Below are positions 48,534-56,573 of a stretch of 64,000 nt of DNA, piece by piece. Under the pieces are notes generated by a model. That model was not told the origin of the DNA. It ran no database searches and saw only the letters and a program-made list of their open reading frames with translations. Made by a program: the position numbers and the translations under genes. The stretch lies in contig NZ_CP022958.1 of the NCBI RefSeq assembly GCF_006496635.1, positions 496,001-560,000 on the forward strand, given 5' to 3'. The stretch is from Azoarcus sp. DD4. Lineage in GTDB: Bacteria > Pseudomonadota > Gammaproteobacteria > Burkholderiales > Rhodocyclaceae. Positions within the stretch are counted from its first letter, which is position 1, and every line of letters begins with the position of its first letter.

Positions 48534-50744
48534 TCAGTTGGGTGAGGATGCGAGCTGCCGGGGCGCGCCGGGCAGGCGCGCCTTCTGTTCCTCACGGCTG
48601 GCGCAGCGCTGAACCAGGGCCTGGACGTCGAGGATGAGCGCGACTTCGCCGCTGCCGAGGATGGTGGAGCCGCTGATGCCCTTCACATGGCGGAAGATGG
48701 AGCCGAGCGGCTTGATCACCGTCTGGAACTCGCCCATCAGCTGGTCGACCACGATGCCGGCCTTGAGTCCGGCGTACTGCACGACGACCACGTTCTGCCG
48801 TGCCGGCGCTTCGCCCGCGACTTCGAACATGTCGCGCAGGCGCACGAAGGGCAGCACTTCGCCACGCAGGCTGATGTAGTCGCGGCCATTGGCGTTGTGG
48901 TCGAGTTCGATGCACTCGACCACGGTGTCCAGCGGTATGACGTAGGCGGCGCGGCCGACGCCGACCAGGAAGCCGTCGATGATGGCCAGCGTCAGCGGCA
49001 GCCTGATCGCGAAGCGCGAACCCTGGCCGGCTTCCGAGCTGACTTCCACGGTGCCGCGCAGGCTCTGGATGTTGCGGCGGACCACGTCCATGCCGACGCC
49101 GCGTCCCGACAGGTTGCTGACCTGGGCCGCGGTCGAGAAGCCGGCCTCGAAGATGAGGTTGTAGATTTCCGCGTCGGACAGGGGCTGGCCGGCCTGCACC
49201 AGACCGCGCTCGACGGCCTTGGCGACGATGCGCTCGCGGTTGAGGCCGCCACCGTCGTCGGCCACCTCGATGATGATGCTGCCCGAATCATGATAGGCAT
49301 TGAGCTCCAGCCGGCCGCGCGCCGGCTTGCCGTGGGCGATGCGTGCCTCGGGGGCCTCGATGCCGTGGTCCATGGCGTTGCGCACCAGGTGCATCAGCGG
49401 ATCGCCGATCTTTTCCACCATGGACTTGTCGAGTTCGGTTTCGCCGCCGGAGATGGCCAGCTCGATGTCCTTGCCCAGCTCCTTGGAGACGTCGCGCACG
49501 ACGCGGTTGAAGCGGTTGAAGGTTTCGCCGATCTGCACCATGCGCAGCTGCAGAGCCGCGTCGCGGATGCTCTCGACCAGGCGGCTGGTGAGCGAGGTGG
49601 CTTCCACCAGTTCGCCCAGCCCGCTTTTGCCGGCCAGCAGGTTCACGCTGGCGCCGGCGATGACGAGTTCGCCGACCAGATCGATGAGCTTGTCGAGCTT
49701 GTCGGCCTGGATGCGGATCAGGCGCGATTCGGCGGCCTTCTTGTCATGTACCTGCTTCTGCTTGACGACCGCGGCTTCGACGAGCTCGGGCTGCACCACC
49801 TTGTGCTCGATCAGGATCTCGCCGATCGGGGCCGGCGTGCCGTCCTCGGCCGCTTCGTCGGCGGTTGGGTGTTGCTGGGCGTCGAGGCCGGCGTCGAGTT
49901 CGGCCTGGGTGAGCGCGCCGACGCGGACGAGAATCTCGCCCAGGCGCATCGTGTCCTCGGGCAGGGTGTTGATCAGTGCGACGTAGTCCGCCAGCCGGCT
50001 GTTGGGCGGCAGGATGTGCAGCGTGCAGTCGTCGCGGACGAAATCGAACACCCGCTCGATCGCCGCCTTGTCGGCCGAGGACGCAAAGCTGATCTCGAAG
50101 CCGAGATAACAGCACTCGGCGTCCATCTCCTCGGCCGCCGGCATGGCGTCGGCCAGGGTTTCCATGCGCAGGATCTGACCGAGCGTGGCGAGGTAGCGCA
50201 GGAAGGACAGCGGGTCCATGCCGTTCTTCAGCACATCGGGCCCGAAGCGCAGCGAGATGTGCCAGCAGTCGGTTTCGACTGCGCCGCCGCCGGAGCTGTG
50301 CACCGCCTCCTCGCACGCGGTCGGCGGGCCGGCGTGGCCGGCAGGGGCTGCATGGCCGTCCAGCCAGTCGCGCTGGATGCGGCCGAGCAGGGCGGCGCCT
50401 TCGGCAGCCAGATCCTCGTCGGGTGCCGGCGCGCCGGTTTCGAGCACGCCGAGCAGGTTGCCGATGTGGTCCGAGCAGGCGAGCAGCAGGGCGACGAGGT
50501 CGGCATCGAGCTTGATCTCGCCGTTGCGCAGCTTGTCGAGCGCGTTCTCGACCACATGGGTGAAGGCAACGATGAAGTCGCACTCGACCACGCCGGCGCC
50601 GCCCTTGATGGTGTGCGCCGAGCGGAACACCGCGTTGAGCGTGTCGCTGTCGTCCGGCGTGCTTTCGAGCTGCAGCAGGGCGGCTTCGAGCGCGGCAAGC
50701 TGCTCGCGGCTCTCGGTTACGAAAACCGTTGTGATTTCGTCCAT
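48534..50744 (-). CDS. cheA: Chemotaxis histidine kinase CheA
   Basis: 736 aa. The HPt domain has phospho-acceptor His44 (RSAHTIKGGAG). A ~75-aa receptor/CheY-docking-like domain spans ~165-250. Next come two short repeats LGEILVRVGAL (~265) and IGEILIEHKVV (~303), resembling the MshEN motif. The dimerisation helix (LDKLIDLVGELVIAG), the ATPase (NAMDHGIE, VADDGGGLNRE, GRGVGMDVV) and a C-terminal CheW domain follow. It autophosphorylates and feeds CheY and CheB. There is no fused receiver. Confidence 0.95.
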   Translation of the reverse strand: MDEITTVFVTESREQLAALEAALLQLESTPDDSDTLNAVFRSAHTIKGGAGVVECDFIVAFTHVVENALDKLRNGEIKLDADLVALLLACSDHIGNLLGVLETGAPAPDEDLAAEGAALLGRIQRDWLDGHAAPAGHAGPPTACEEAVHSSGGGAVETDCWHISLRFGPDVLKNGMDPLSFLRYLATLGQILRMETLADAMPAAEEMDAECCYLGFEISFASSADKAAIERVFDFVRDDCTLHILPPNSRLADYVALINTLPEDTMRLGEILVRVGALTQAELDAGLDAQQHPTADEAAEDGTPAPIGEILIEHKVVQPELVEAAVVKQKQVHDKKAAESRLIRIQADKLDKLIDLVGELVIAGASVNLLAGKSGLGELVEATSLTSRLVESIRDAALQLRMVQIGETFNRFNRVVRDVSKELGKDIELAISGGETELDKSMVEKIGDPLMHLVRNAMDHGIEAPEARIAHGKPARGRLELNAYHDSGSIIIEVADDGGGLNRERIVAKAVERGLVQAGQPLSDAEIYNLIFEAGFSTAAQVSNLSGRGVGMDVVRRNIQSLRGTVEVSSEAGQGSRFAIRLPLTLAIIDGFLVGVGRAAYVIPLDTVVECIELDHNANGRDYISLRGEVLPFVRLRDMFEVAGEAPARQNVVVVQYAGLKAGIVVDQLMGEFQTVIKPLGSIFRHVKGISGSTILGSGEVALILDVQALVQRCASREEQKARLPGAPRQLASSPN

Positions 50745-50757
50745 GGCGGGTACCGGG

Positions 50758-51072
50758 TCAGCTTTCTTGGGCGGGAATCAGCATCGGGTCGCCGAACTCG
50801 GCGGCCATGTTGAAGAAGTCGACCACTTCGCGCACCGCCTGGCTGTGGGCGACGATGCGGGCCTTCTTGCCGAGACGGCTGGCTTCGCGTTTGACGAGAA
50901 TCAGGAGCTGGAAGCCGGCGGTGTCGATCTCGGCTACCGCCGAGAGGTCGATCTCGAGATCGTCGGTGGCGGCAAGCGCGTCCACCAGCTGCTGCTTCTG
51001 CGCCGCGGCGTGGTAGATGGTCATGTCCTCGACGATGGCGAGGCGGGGGCTGTTCGGCGTGTCGGTGCTCAT
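50758..51072 (-). CDS. STAS-domain protein
   Basis: 104 aa. A single STAS domain: LEIDLSAVAEIDTAGFQLLILVKREAS with the conserved D-T/S-A-G turn around the regulatory position (Thr in DTAGF). In che operons such proteins are anti-sigma-antagonist-like partners of unclear role. The stop lies 13 bp before cheA, and it starts 4 bp after the MCP-like gene. Confidence 0.88.
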   Translation of the reverse strand: MSTDTPNSPRLAIVEDMTIYHAAAQKQQLVDALAATDDLEIDLSAVAEIDTAGFQLLILVKREASRLGKKARIVAHSQAVREVVDFFNMAAEFGDPMLIPAQES

Positions 51073-51076
51073 GGGG

Positions 51077-52345
51077 TCAGAACAGTTCGATCTTCCGGCT
51101 GCCGCCGCTTACGTCGTCGGCCTGGTGCAGCGCGTTGCGGTGGGTGTGGCGCTGCTGGTCCATGACGTACTGCGAGTAGATCTCGTCCAGATGCACGGAT
51201 AGCGGCGTGTATTGGAAACTGGCGTTCTCCGACTGCAGCAGGCGCTCGGCCAGTACGCCAAGGTGGCTGTCGAGCCGGCGCAGCGATTCGGCGGTGTGCT
51301 CCAGTTGCTGGCGGGTGACGTCCTGGAACTGCACGCTGGCGAGCGCCGCCATGAACATGTTGGCCAGTTCCTCGCTGCTGCCGCGCACGGTATCGATCAC
51401 GCTGCCCTGATGCTTGAGGATTTCCTCGTAGCTGTGGCCGAGCGCGCCGAGCTGATCGGCGAACTGGCCGAGCGCCGCCTGTTCGCGGTCCAGGTTGATC
51501 GCGGAAAGTTTCTCCTGCAGCTGCGTTTCGATGGTGTTGGCAACGCCGAGGATGCCCTGGTTGATCGCCAGCACCGCCTTCTCGGTCTCGGCCGAGAGCT
51601 TGCGCACTTCGTCGGCTACCACCGCAAAGCCGCGTCCGGCCTCGCCCGCGCGGGCGGCCTCGATGGCGGCGTTGAGCGCCAGCAGGTTGGTCTGGGCGGC
51701 GATGTCCTTGATCAGCCGGGTCAGCGATTCCAGCGAACGCGCTTCGTGCACCACCTGGCCGACGCGCTCCTGGTCCTGGCGGGCCTCCTGGATGCGGTAC
51801 TCGATGTACTGGCGCATCTCGGCGATCAGCTTCTGGTTGCTGGCGATGCGGGCCTCGGATGCATGCGCCATCTGGTCGGATTCGGACGAGCTTTCGGCCA
51901 CGAAGGTGTTGAGATGGCTGACCACGCCGTCGATCGCCTGCAAGCGCTCGGTGATGTCGTACGCGGCCTGCTCGGTCTGCTGCACCACGCTGTCGAGCTG
52001 CTGGCGCAGCACGTCGTTGTAGGTAGGCACCGCGCGCAGTTCGCCGGCGACTTCCTCGCCGACCGCCGCGACGTTGTGCGAGGCGTGCTGCAGCTGCTCC
52101 TGCGAGGAGGTCAGGCCGTACATGTGGTCGCGGAAGAAGGCGAGCGACACCAGCCGCTGACCGACGTAGGCAACGGTGACGATCATCATCGAACCGATCG
52201 CGTCGCCGATCGGCAGCGACAGGCCTATCGCCGGCAGGAAGGCGGTGTGGAACCAGTCGTTGAGGAAATAGACGGTGATCCCGGCCAGGATGGCGACGGT
52301 CGCGAAGACGACGAGCGAGCGTTGCAGGAGCGTAGTGACAGGCAT
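51077..52345 (-). CDS. MCP-like protein with CheZ-type D-x-x-x-Q motif
   Basis: 422 aa from ATG 52345. Two N-terminal hydrophobic segments (SLVVFATVAILAGITVYFL; SMMIVTVAYVGQRLVSLAFF) leave no periplasmic sensor. A coiled-coil and an MCP-type hairpin (IAAQTNLLALNAAIEAARAGE, ~220) follow. Downstream, F340-Q-D342-V-T-R-Q346 sits in a long helix and reproduces the FQDLTGQ active-site motif of the CheY phosphatase CheZ, with Asp and Gln in the same D-x3-Q spacing. It ends KIELF. Its neighbour is a CheY-like regulator gene (2 bp gap). No separate cheZ is in the operon. Phosphatase function is inference. Confidence 0.8.
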   Translation of the reverse strand: MPVTTLLQRSLVVFATVAILAGITVYFLNDWFHTAFLPAIGLSLPIGDAIGSMMIVTVAYVGQRLVSLAFFRDHMYGLTSSQEQLQHASHNVAAVGEEVAGELRAVPTYNDVLRQQLDSVVQQTEQAAYDITERLQAIDGVVSHLNTFVAESSSESDQMAHASEARIASNQKLIAEMRQYIEYRIQEARQDQERVGQVVHEARSLESLTRLIKDIAAQTNLLALNAAIEAARAGEAGRGFAVVADEVRKLSAETEKAVLAINQGILGVANTIETQLQEKLSAINLDREQAALGQFADQLGALGHSYEEILKHQGSVIDTVRGSSEELANMFMAALASVQFQDVTRQQLEHTAESLRRLDSHLGVLAERLLQSENASFQYTPLSVHLDEIYSQYVMDQQRHTHRNALHQADDVSGGSRKIELF

Positions 52346-52347
52346 AT

Positions 52348-52713
52348 TCAGCGCATGACCAGCTTGATGGTGTTGAGCAGTTCGTCCGCCGAGGCCGGCT
52401 TGACGATCCATCCCGACGCGCCCGCGGCCTTGGCTTCGGCCTTCTTCGACTGCTGCGATTCGGTGGTCAGGAACAGGATGGGCATGAAGCGGTAGTTCGG
52501 CAGCTTGCGCACTTCCTTGATGAAGTCGATGCCGTTCATGCCGGGCATGTTGAGGTCGGTGATGAGCAGGTCCACTTTCACGCCGGACTGGAACTTGCCC
52601 AGCGCCTCGGCGGCGTTGCCGGCTTTCTCCACGCCGTAGCCCGCCTTGGACAGGATGTTGGAAATGGACAGCAGGATGGTTGCGGAGTCGTCGACCAGGA
52701 AAATCGTTTTCAT
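52348..52713 (-). CDS. CheY-like single-domain response regulator
   Basis: 121 aa. Receiver domain only: VDDSATI acidic pair, phospho-acceptor Asp in LLITDLNMPGMNG, the conserved Thr in LFLTTES and Lys in WIVKPAS. Probably the diffusible output of CheA or an adaptation regulator. First gene of the che operon, 75 nt downstream of the predicted sigma-28 start. Confidence 0.92.
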   Translation of the reverse strand: MKTIFLVDDSATILLSISNILSKAGYGVEKAGNAAEALGKFQSGVKVDLLITDLNMPGMNGIDFIKEVRKLPNYRFMPILFLTTESQQSKKAEAKAAGASGWIVKPASADELLNTIKLVMR

Positions 52714-52794
52714 TGTTCGGTGCCAGATTTGCAGGATGAGGAGGACAGGCCGGCCGCGTCCGTGGGTGTGGCCGGCAGTCCTTCTTCATATCAC

Positions 52795-52822
52795 TTAACG
52801 ACTACACCGAGAAGGGACTTTA
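52795..52822 (-). promoter_or_regulatory. Candidate sigma-28 (FliA) promoter of the che operon
   Basis: On the minus strand TAAA (52819-52822), a 16-bp spacer and GTCGTTAA (52795-52802), versus the TAAA-N15-GCCGATAA consensus. It is the only plausible promoter in the 215-bp gap before the che operon and fits motility control. Confidence 0.5.
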
Positions 52823-52928
52823 GCCTTCGCTGATGGATAAATGCGCTTGTGCTGCGGTGTGGGCGTGGTGTAGTGCAGCCGTACTGCAAATCATCCGCAT
52901 CGAACTCGGCGCAACCCCGGCGGCGACG

Positions 52929-53822
52929 CTAGACGCCGTGCTGGCGTAGCCAGGCATGCAGGCGGCGCTCGCCGTCCTCCGCCTCGGTCTTGCGATAGCT
53001 CGGACGGTAGTCGGCATGGAAGGCGTGCGGAGCTTCCTGATAAACGATCAGTTCGCTGCGGCTGCCGGCCCGCTTCAGGGCGTCACGCATCGCCGTCACG
53101 TCGTCGAGCGGAATCCCCTGGTCCTTGCCGCCGTACAGTCCGAGCACCGGCGCGTGCAGGCGGGCGGCGATGTCGATCGGGTGCTCGGGGGTGAGCGCCG
53201 AGGGTGCGCCGTCGAGCCGGCCGTACCAGGCGACCGCGGCCTTGAGGCGTGGATTGTGCGCGGCATACAGCCAGGCGATGCGTCCGCCCCAGCAGAATCC
53301 GGTGATTGCCAGTCGCGCCGGGTCGCCGCCGTGCGCGGCGGCCCAGGCGGCGCAGGCATCGAGATCGGCCATGACCTGCGCGTCCGGCACCCTGGATACG
53401 ATGGTTTCCAGGATGGCGCCGACGTTGTCGAGCTTGCCCGGATCGCCCTGGCGGAAATAGAGCTCCGGCGCGATCGCGAGATAGCCCTGCCGGGCCAGTC
53501 GGCGGCAGACGTCGCGGATGTACTCGTGCACGCCGAAGATCTCCTGCACCACCAGCACGGTGGGCAGCTGCCGGCCGCCGGTGGGACGGGCATGGTAGAT
53601 GGGGAGCCGATCGGCGCCGATTTCCACCGTGGCGTTGCCGTGCTCGAGACCGGCGGCATCGGTGCGGATGACGGTCGCGTGGACCGGCTGCACCGCCAGC
53701 GCGAAACCGGCGCCGAGCGCGGTGGCGATGAAGCCGCGGCGGTCCACGTGCGTGGCGGGCAGCAGGCTGTCGAAGTCGACGGCGGTGCCGCGGTGCTGCT
53801 GTGGGTCGGGGCGAGTGCGCAT
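52929..53822 (-). CDS. Exported dienelactone hydrolase-family protein
   Basis: 297 aa from ATG 53822, GAGGAG at 6 nt. A Tat-type signal (HVDRRGFIATALGAGFALA, Arg28-Arg29) is followed by an alpha/beta hydrolase of the dienelactone hydrolase family: VVQEIFGVHEYIRD, nucleophile Cys177 in GFCWGGR, Asp234 in YGGKDQ and His266 in APHAFHADY. It hydrolyses lactones or esters; a periplasmic location is implied by the Tat signal. Divergent from the AhpD-like gene. Confidence 0.88.
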   Translation of the reverse strand: MRTRPDPQQHRGTAVDFDSLLPATHVDRRGFIATALGAGFALAVQPVHATVIRTDAAGLEHGNATVEIGADRLPIYHARPTGGRQLPTVLVVQEIFGVHEYIRDVCRRLARQGYLAIAPELYFRQGDPGKLDNVGAILETIVSRVPDAQVMADLDACAAWAAAHGGDPARLAITGFCWGGRIAWLYAAHNPRLKAAVAWYGRLDGAPSALTPEHPIDIAARLHAPVLGLYGGKDQGIPLDDVTAMRDALKRAGSRSELIVYQEAPHAFHADYRPSYRKTEAEDGERRLHAWLRQHGV

Positions 53823-54009
53823 CGGGTTCTCCTCGGCGGAGCGTGGAACGATGGAACAGGGCTGGTCTGGCAGATGATGCCGTCGTGGCCGAATTGTTCC
53901 CGGCGACCGCGCGATGCCCTTGCAATGTTTCCGGACGCATGGTGTAGTCGGTTCGCCTCGTCCGTACGGAGGCGTATTGCAATCACAAAGACATGAGAGA
54001 GGAGATCCG

Positions 54010-54591
54010 ATGAGCCAGCCTACGATCAGCCGTTTCCCGGTACCCGAACTGGGCGACCTGCCCGACGACATCCGCGAGAAGATTCTGGCGGTGCAGGAGA
54101 AATCGGGCTTCGTGCCGAATGTCTTCCTGACCCTGGCGCATCGTCCGGACGAGTTCCGGGCCTTCTTCGCCTATCACGATGCCTTGATGGAGAAGGATGG
54201 CGGACTGACCAAGGCCGAGCGCGAGATGATCGTGGTCGCCACGTCCGGTGCGAACAGCTGCCTTTACTGCGTCGTTGCGCATGGTGCGATCCTGCGCATC
54301 CGCGCCAAGAACCCGCGCCTTGCCGACCAGCTTGCAACCAATCACCGCAAGGCGGAGATCACCCCGCGCCAGCGTGCGATGCTCGACTTCGCGCTCAAGG
54401 TCGCGCTGAACTCGGCGGCGGTCGAGGATGCCGATCTCGAGGCCTTGCGTGCCGCGGGTTTCAGCGACCAGGACGCCTGGGATATCGGTGCCATCGCGGC
54501 ATTCTTTGCGCTCAGCAACCGCCTGGCGAATCTGGCCAGCATGCGACCGAACGACGAGTTCTACCTGCTCGGGCGACTGCCCAAGGGTTGA
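54010..54591 (+). CDS. AhpD-like peroxidase-related (carboxymuconolactone decarboxylase family) protein
   Basis: 193 aa from ATG 54010, AGGAG at 6 nt. The CMD/AhpD fold has the redox motif NSCLYCVVAHG (CxxC-x3-H), preceded by LTKAEREMIVVATSG, and a C-terminal LANLASMRPNDEFYLLGR, the signature of the uncharacterised peroxidase-related family. Predicted thiol-peroxidase activity in oxidative-stress defence. Confidence 0.88.
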   Translation: MSQPTISRFPVPELGDLPDDIREKILAVQEKSGFVPNVFLTLAHRPDEFRAFFAYHDALMEKDGGLTKAEREMIVVATSGANSCLYCVVAHGAILRIRAKNPRLADQLATNHRKAEITPRQRAMLDFALKVALNSAAVEDADLEALRAAGFSDQDAWDIGAIAAFFALSNRLANLASMRPNDEFYLLGRLPKG

Positions 54592-54710
54592 GCGTTCGCA
54601 GCCGATTTGGCGCGGTTTTTCCCGCCTTATCGGCAGACCGCCCGGCCGCCGCCAGCCTTAATCTGCTCCCATGCGTGGAAGGGGCGCCCGCCCCGGTGTG
54701 GAGCAGGAAA

Positions 54711-54872
54711 ATGGACGTCGAATACCTCGAGTGCGAGCTGGAAGTCATCGAGCTGGATGGGTTCGATGCGCCCGAGCCTGACGCTGCCGCCAGCGCGGAG
54801 GCCATCTTCATGGCCTGGTTCACCGATCTGCGCGGCCGCTGCGACAGCGATGCCGGGGTGGTGCGGGACTGA
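54711..54872 (+). CDS. Small acidic hypothetical protein
   Basis: 53 aa from ATG 54711 with GGAG 8 nt upstream. Highly acidic (MDVEYLECELEVIELDGFD), with a short amphipathic helix (AEAIFMAWFTDLRGR). No known family recognised. A bidirectional terminator begins about 50 bp later. Confidence 0.5.
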   Translation: MDVEYLECELEVIELDGFDAPEPDAAASAEAIFMAWFTDLRGRCDSDAGVVRD

Positions 54873-54924
54873 AGCCCGGGGGCAGCCGCGCCCGGTTGGC
54901 TCGGAATGCGTTCGCAGTCGCAAA

Positions 54925-54954
54925 AAAATGCCCGGACATCGTGCCGGGCATTTT
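54925..54954. terminator. Bidirectional intrinsic terminator between small ORF and infA
   Basis: TGCCCGG (54929-54935) pairs with CCGGGCA (54944-54950), flanked by an A-run on the left and TTTTCT on the right, so it can stop both the plus-strand ORF and minus-strand infA. Confidence 0.85.
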
Positions 54955-54985
54955 CTCGTCCGAGGCGGGGTGGCCCGCCTGCGGC

Positions 54986-55252
54986 TCAGCGGCGGCGTGC
55001 CGGTGCGTGAGACGGAGCGCCGGACGCACGTTCCGGGAGGTGGCGGAAGGTGATCCGTCCCTTGCTCAGATCGTAGGGCGACATTTCCAGCGACACGTTG
55101 TCACCGGCGATGATGCGGATGTGGTGCTTGCGCATCTTGCCACCGGAGTAGGCAATCAGGCAGTGACCATTATCGAGGGTGACGCGGTAGCGACCGTCGG
55201 GCAGCACCTCGGTAACGGAACCATGCATTTCGATGAGTTCTTCCTTGGCCAT
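54986..55252 (-). CDS. infA: Translation initiation factor IF-1
   Basis: 88 aa from ATG 55252, AGGAG 7 nt upstream. An S1/OB-fold: MAKEELIEMHGSVTEVLPDG, VTLDNGHCLIAYSGGKMRKHHIRIIAGD and SLEMSPYDLSKGRITFRH are conserved IF-1 blocks. It binds the ribosomal A site during initiation. IF-1 is normally 72 aa; this one has about 15 extra residues (LPERASGAPSHAPARRR), a basic tail. It is not in a ribosomal protein operon, as for the second infA copy of many betaproteobacteria. Confidence 0.95.
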   Translation of the reverse strand: MAKEELIEMHGSVTEVLPDGRYRVTLDNGHCLIAYSGGKMRKHHIRIIAGDNVSLEMSPYDLSKGRITFRHLPERASGAPSHAPARRR

Positions 55253-55626
55253 GTGTGGGCTCCTGTTAGTTTGTGCCGGCGTGTTGCCGCGATTGCGGTA
55301 CGCCGGAGGGCTTGCCTCCGCCGGGGCAAGCATCGGGCCGGAGAGCGCCTGGGGCAGGTGCAGCCATGAGCGGTCGGGCCGGGTCGGCACGGTAAGCGGC
55401 GGGCCGAGTGAGGGTGGCGCGTCGACGCCCAGGGGCGAGAGACGTGAGCGGCGCGGAATGCGAGGAGAACGCGTCGCGTGACAGCGGCCGGAATGCCTTC
55501 AGGGCAGGGGGCCGCAACGGGCGGGCAGCGGATCGGTGTTGCGGATCGCGCCCGCGGCTCGGAATCCGGTCAGGCGGGCGTCGATGCAGCGGAGATAAGG
55601 TCGCGCGCCGGAGGGAGACAGAATCC

Positions 55627-55715
55627 GAAAAGTAAATAGCCAGGCCCGAGCCTGGCTATTTACTGCATTTCTGGTGGTGTAGAACACCGTAACTAACAAC
55701 CGTGCTCTACCAACG
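55627..55715 (-). ncRNA. Candidate small RNA with two hairpins
   Basis: Minus strand. A perfect TATAAT (55722-55727) predicts a start near 55715. The RNA would fold GTAGAGCAC with GTGTTCTAC (9 bp, one G-U pair, 14-nt loop), then the terminator stem at 55631-55664. It contains no obvious ORF. The short GTTGGTAGAGCAC string resembles a tRNA D-arm but no tRNA can be folded. Confidence 0.45.
55631..55664 (-). terminator. Perfect 15-bp terminator palindrome
   Basis: AGTAAATAGCCAGGC (55631-55645) and its exact complement at 55650-55664 around a 4-nt loop, followed on the minus strand by TTT. Confidence 0.85.
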
Positions 55716-55721
55716 CTGCGG

Positions 55722-55727
55722 ATTATA
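55722..55727 (-). promoter_or_regulatory. -10 element of the candidate small RNA
   Basis: TATAAT on the minus strand. The -35 position coincides with the IS5-element end at 55747, so the insertion may have altered this promoter. Confidence 0.45.
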
Positions 55728-56306
55728 GCGCAAATCGGCGGGCTTAGAAGCGCTAACAAAATGCCCGTTATGTCTTTCGCAAGTAGCGCCAGCAGATGAT
55801 GCAGCAGGCGATCTTGAGGAAGGCTTCGTGAATGAAGGCTAAACGCTCGAAGCGGATGCGTAGCCGCCGGAAGTTATGGAGCCAACCGATGGTGTGTTCG
55901 ACGACCCAGCGGGTCTTGCCGAGACCGCTGCCATGCGGCTGGCCGCAGCGGGCGATCTGAGTCTGGATGCCCACCGCGTGCAAGGGGCGACGTTATTTGT
56001 CGTGGCCGTAGCCACGATCGGCTTGAATCAGAGACGGTTTGGACAAGGGGCGGCCCCGTTTGCCACGGATCGGCGGAATCGCCTCGACCAGCGGGAGCAG
56101 TTGGGTGACGTCGTTGCGATTGGCGCCGGTGAGAATCACCGCAAGCGGGATGCCTTGCGCTTCGGTGATGAGATGGTGCTTGGAGCCTGGGCGAGCGCGA
56201 TCGGTGGGATTCGGTCCTGTTTTTGACCGGCCCCCACAGGGTAATCCCCCCGGCAAATAGGGGCGCTCAGAAGTAGAATTTTCTCGGATCGAGGGAGTTC
56301 TACAAG

Positions 56307-56573
56307 ATGAAGACATCGAGGTTTTCAGACAGCCAGATCATCGCTGTGCTCAAGCAGGCGGAGGCTGGCAAGCCGGTTCCGGAGCTGTGCCGGGAGCACG
56401 GCATCAGCTCGGCGACGTTCTACAAGTGGCGGGCCAGGTTTGGTGGCATGGATGCGTCGCTGATGGCGCGGCTCAAGGAGCTCGAAGTGGAGAACGCTCG
56501 GCTCAAGAAGATGTATGCAGAAGAACGGCTCAAGGCGGAGATCGTGAAGGAGGCCCTCGAAAAAAAGTGGTGA
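56307..56573 (+). CDS. IS3-family transposase OrfA
   Basis: 88 aa. HTH domain (FSDSQIIAVLKQAEAGKPVP, CREHGISSATFYKWRARFGG) and a leucine-zipper helix (LKELEVENARLKKMYAEERL). It ends across a slippery A-AAA-AAG heptamer (56561-56567), where a -1 shift joins it to OrfB. Confidence 0.92.
   Translation: MKTSRFSDSQIIAVLKQAEAGKPVPELCREHGISSATFYKWRARFGGMDASLMARLKELEVENARLKKMYAEERLKAEIVKEALEKKW

Larger units (their letters stand above)
55253..55746. other. Gene-free gap between infA and the IS5-family element
   Basis: About 490 bp, GC-rich up to 55600, with no credible gene. The distal part holds the candidate small RNA 55627-55715 and its promoter. Confidence 0.55.

Noticed and set aside
55680..55720. 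tRNA-like GTTGGTAGAGCAC string upstream of infA
   Set aside because: No acceptor stem, anticodon arm or T-arm can be folded; better explained as part of a small hairpin RNA.
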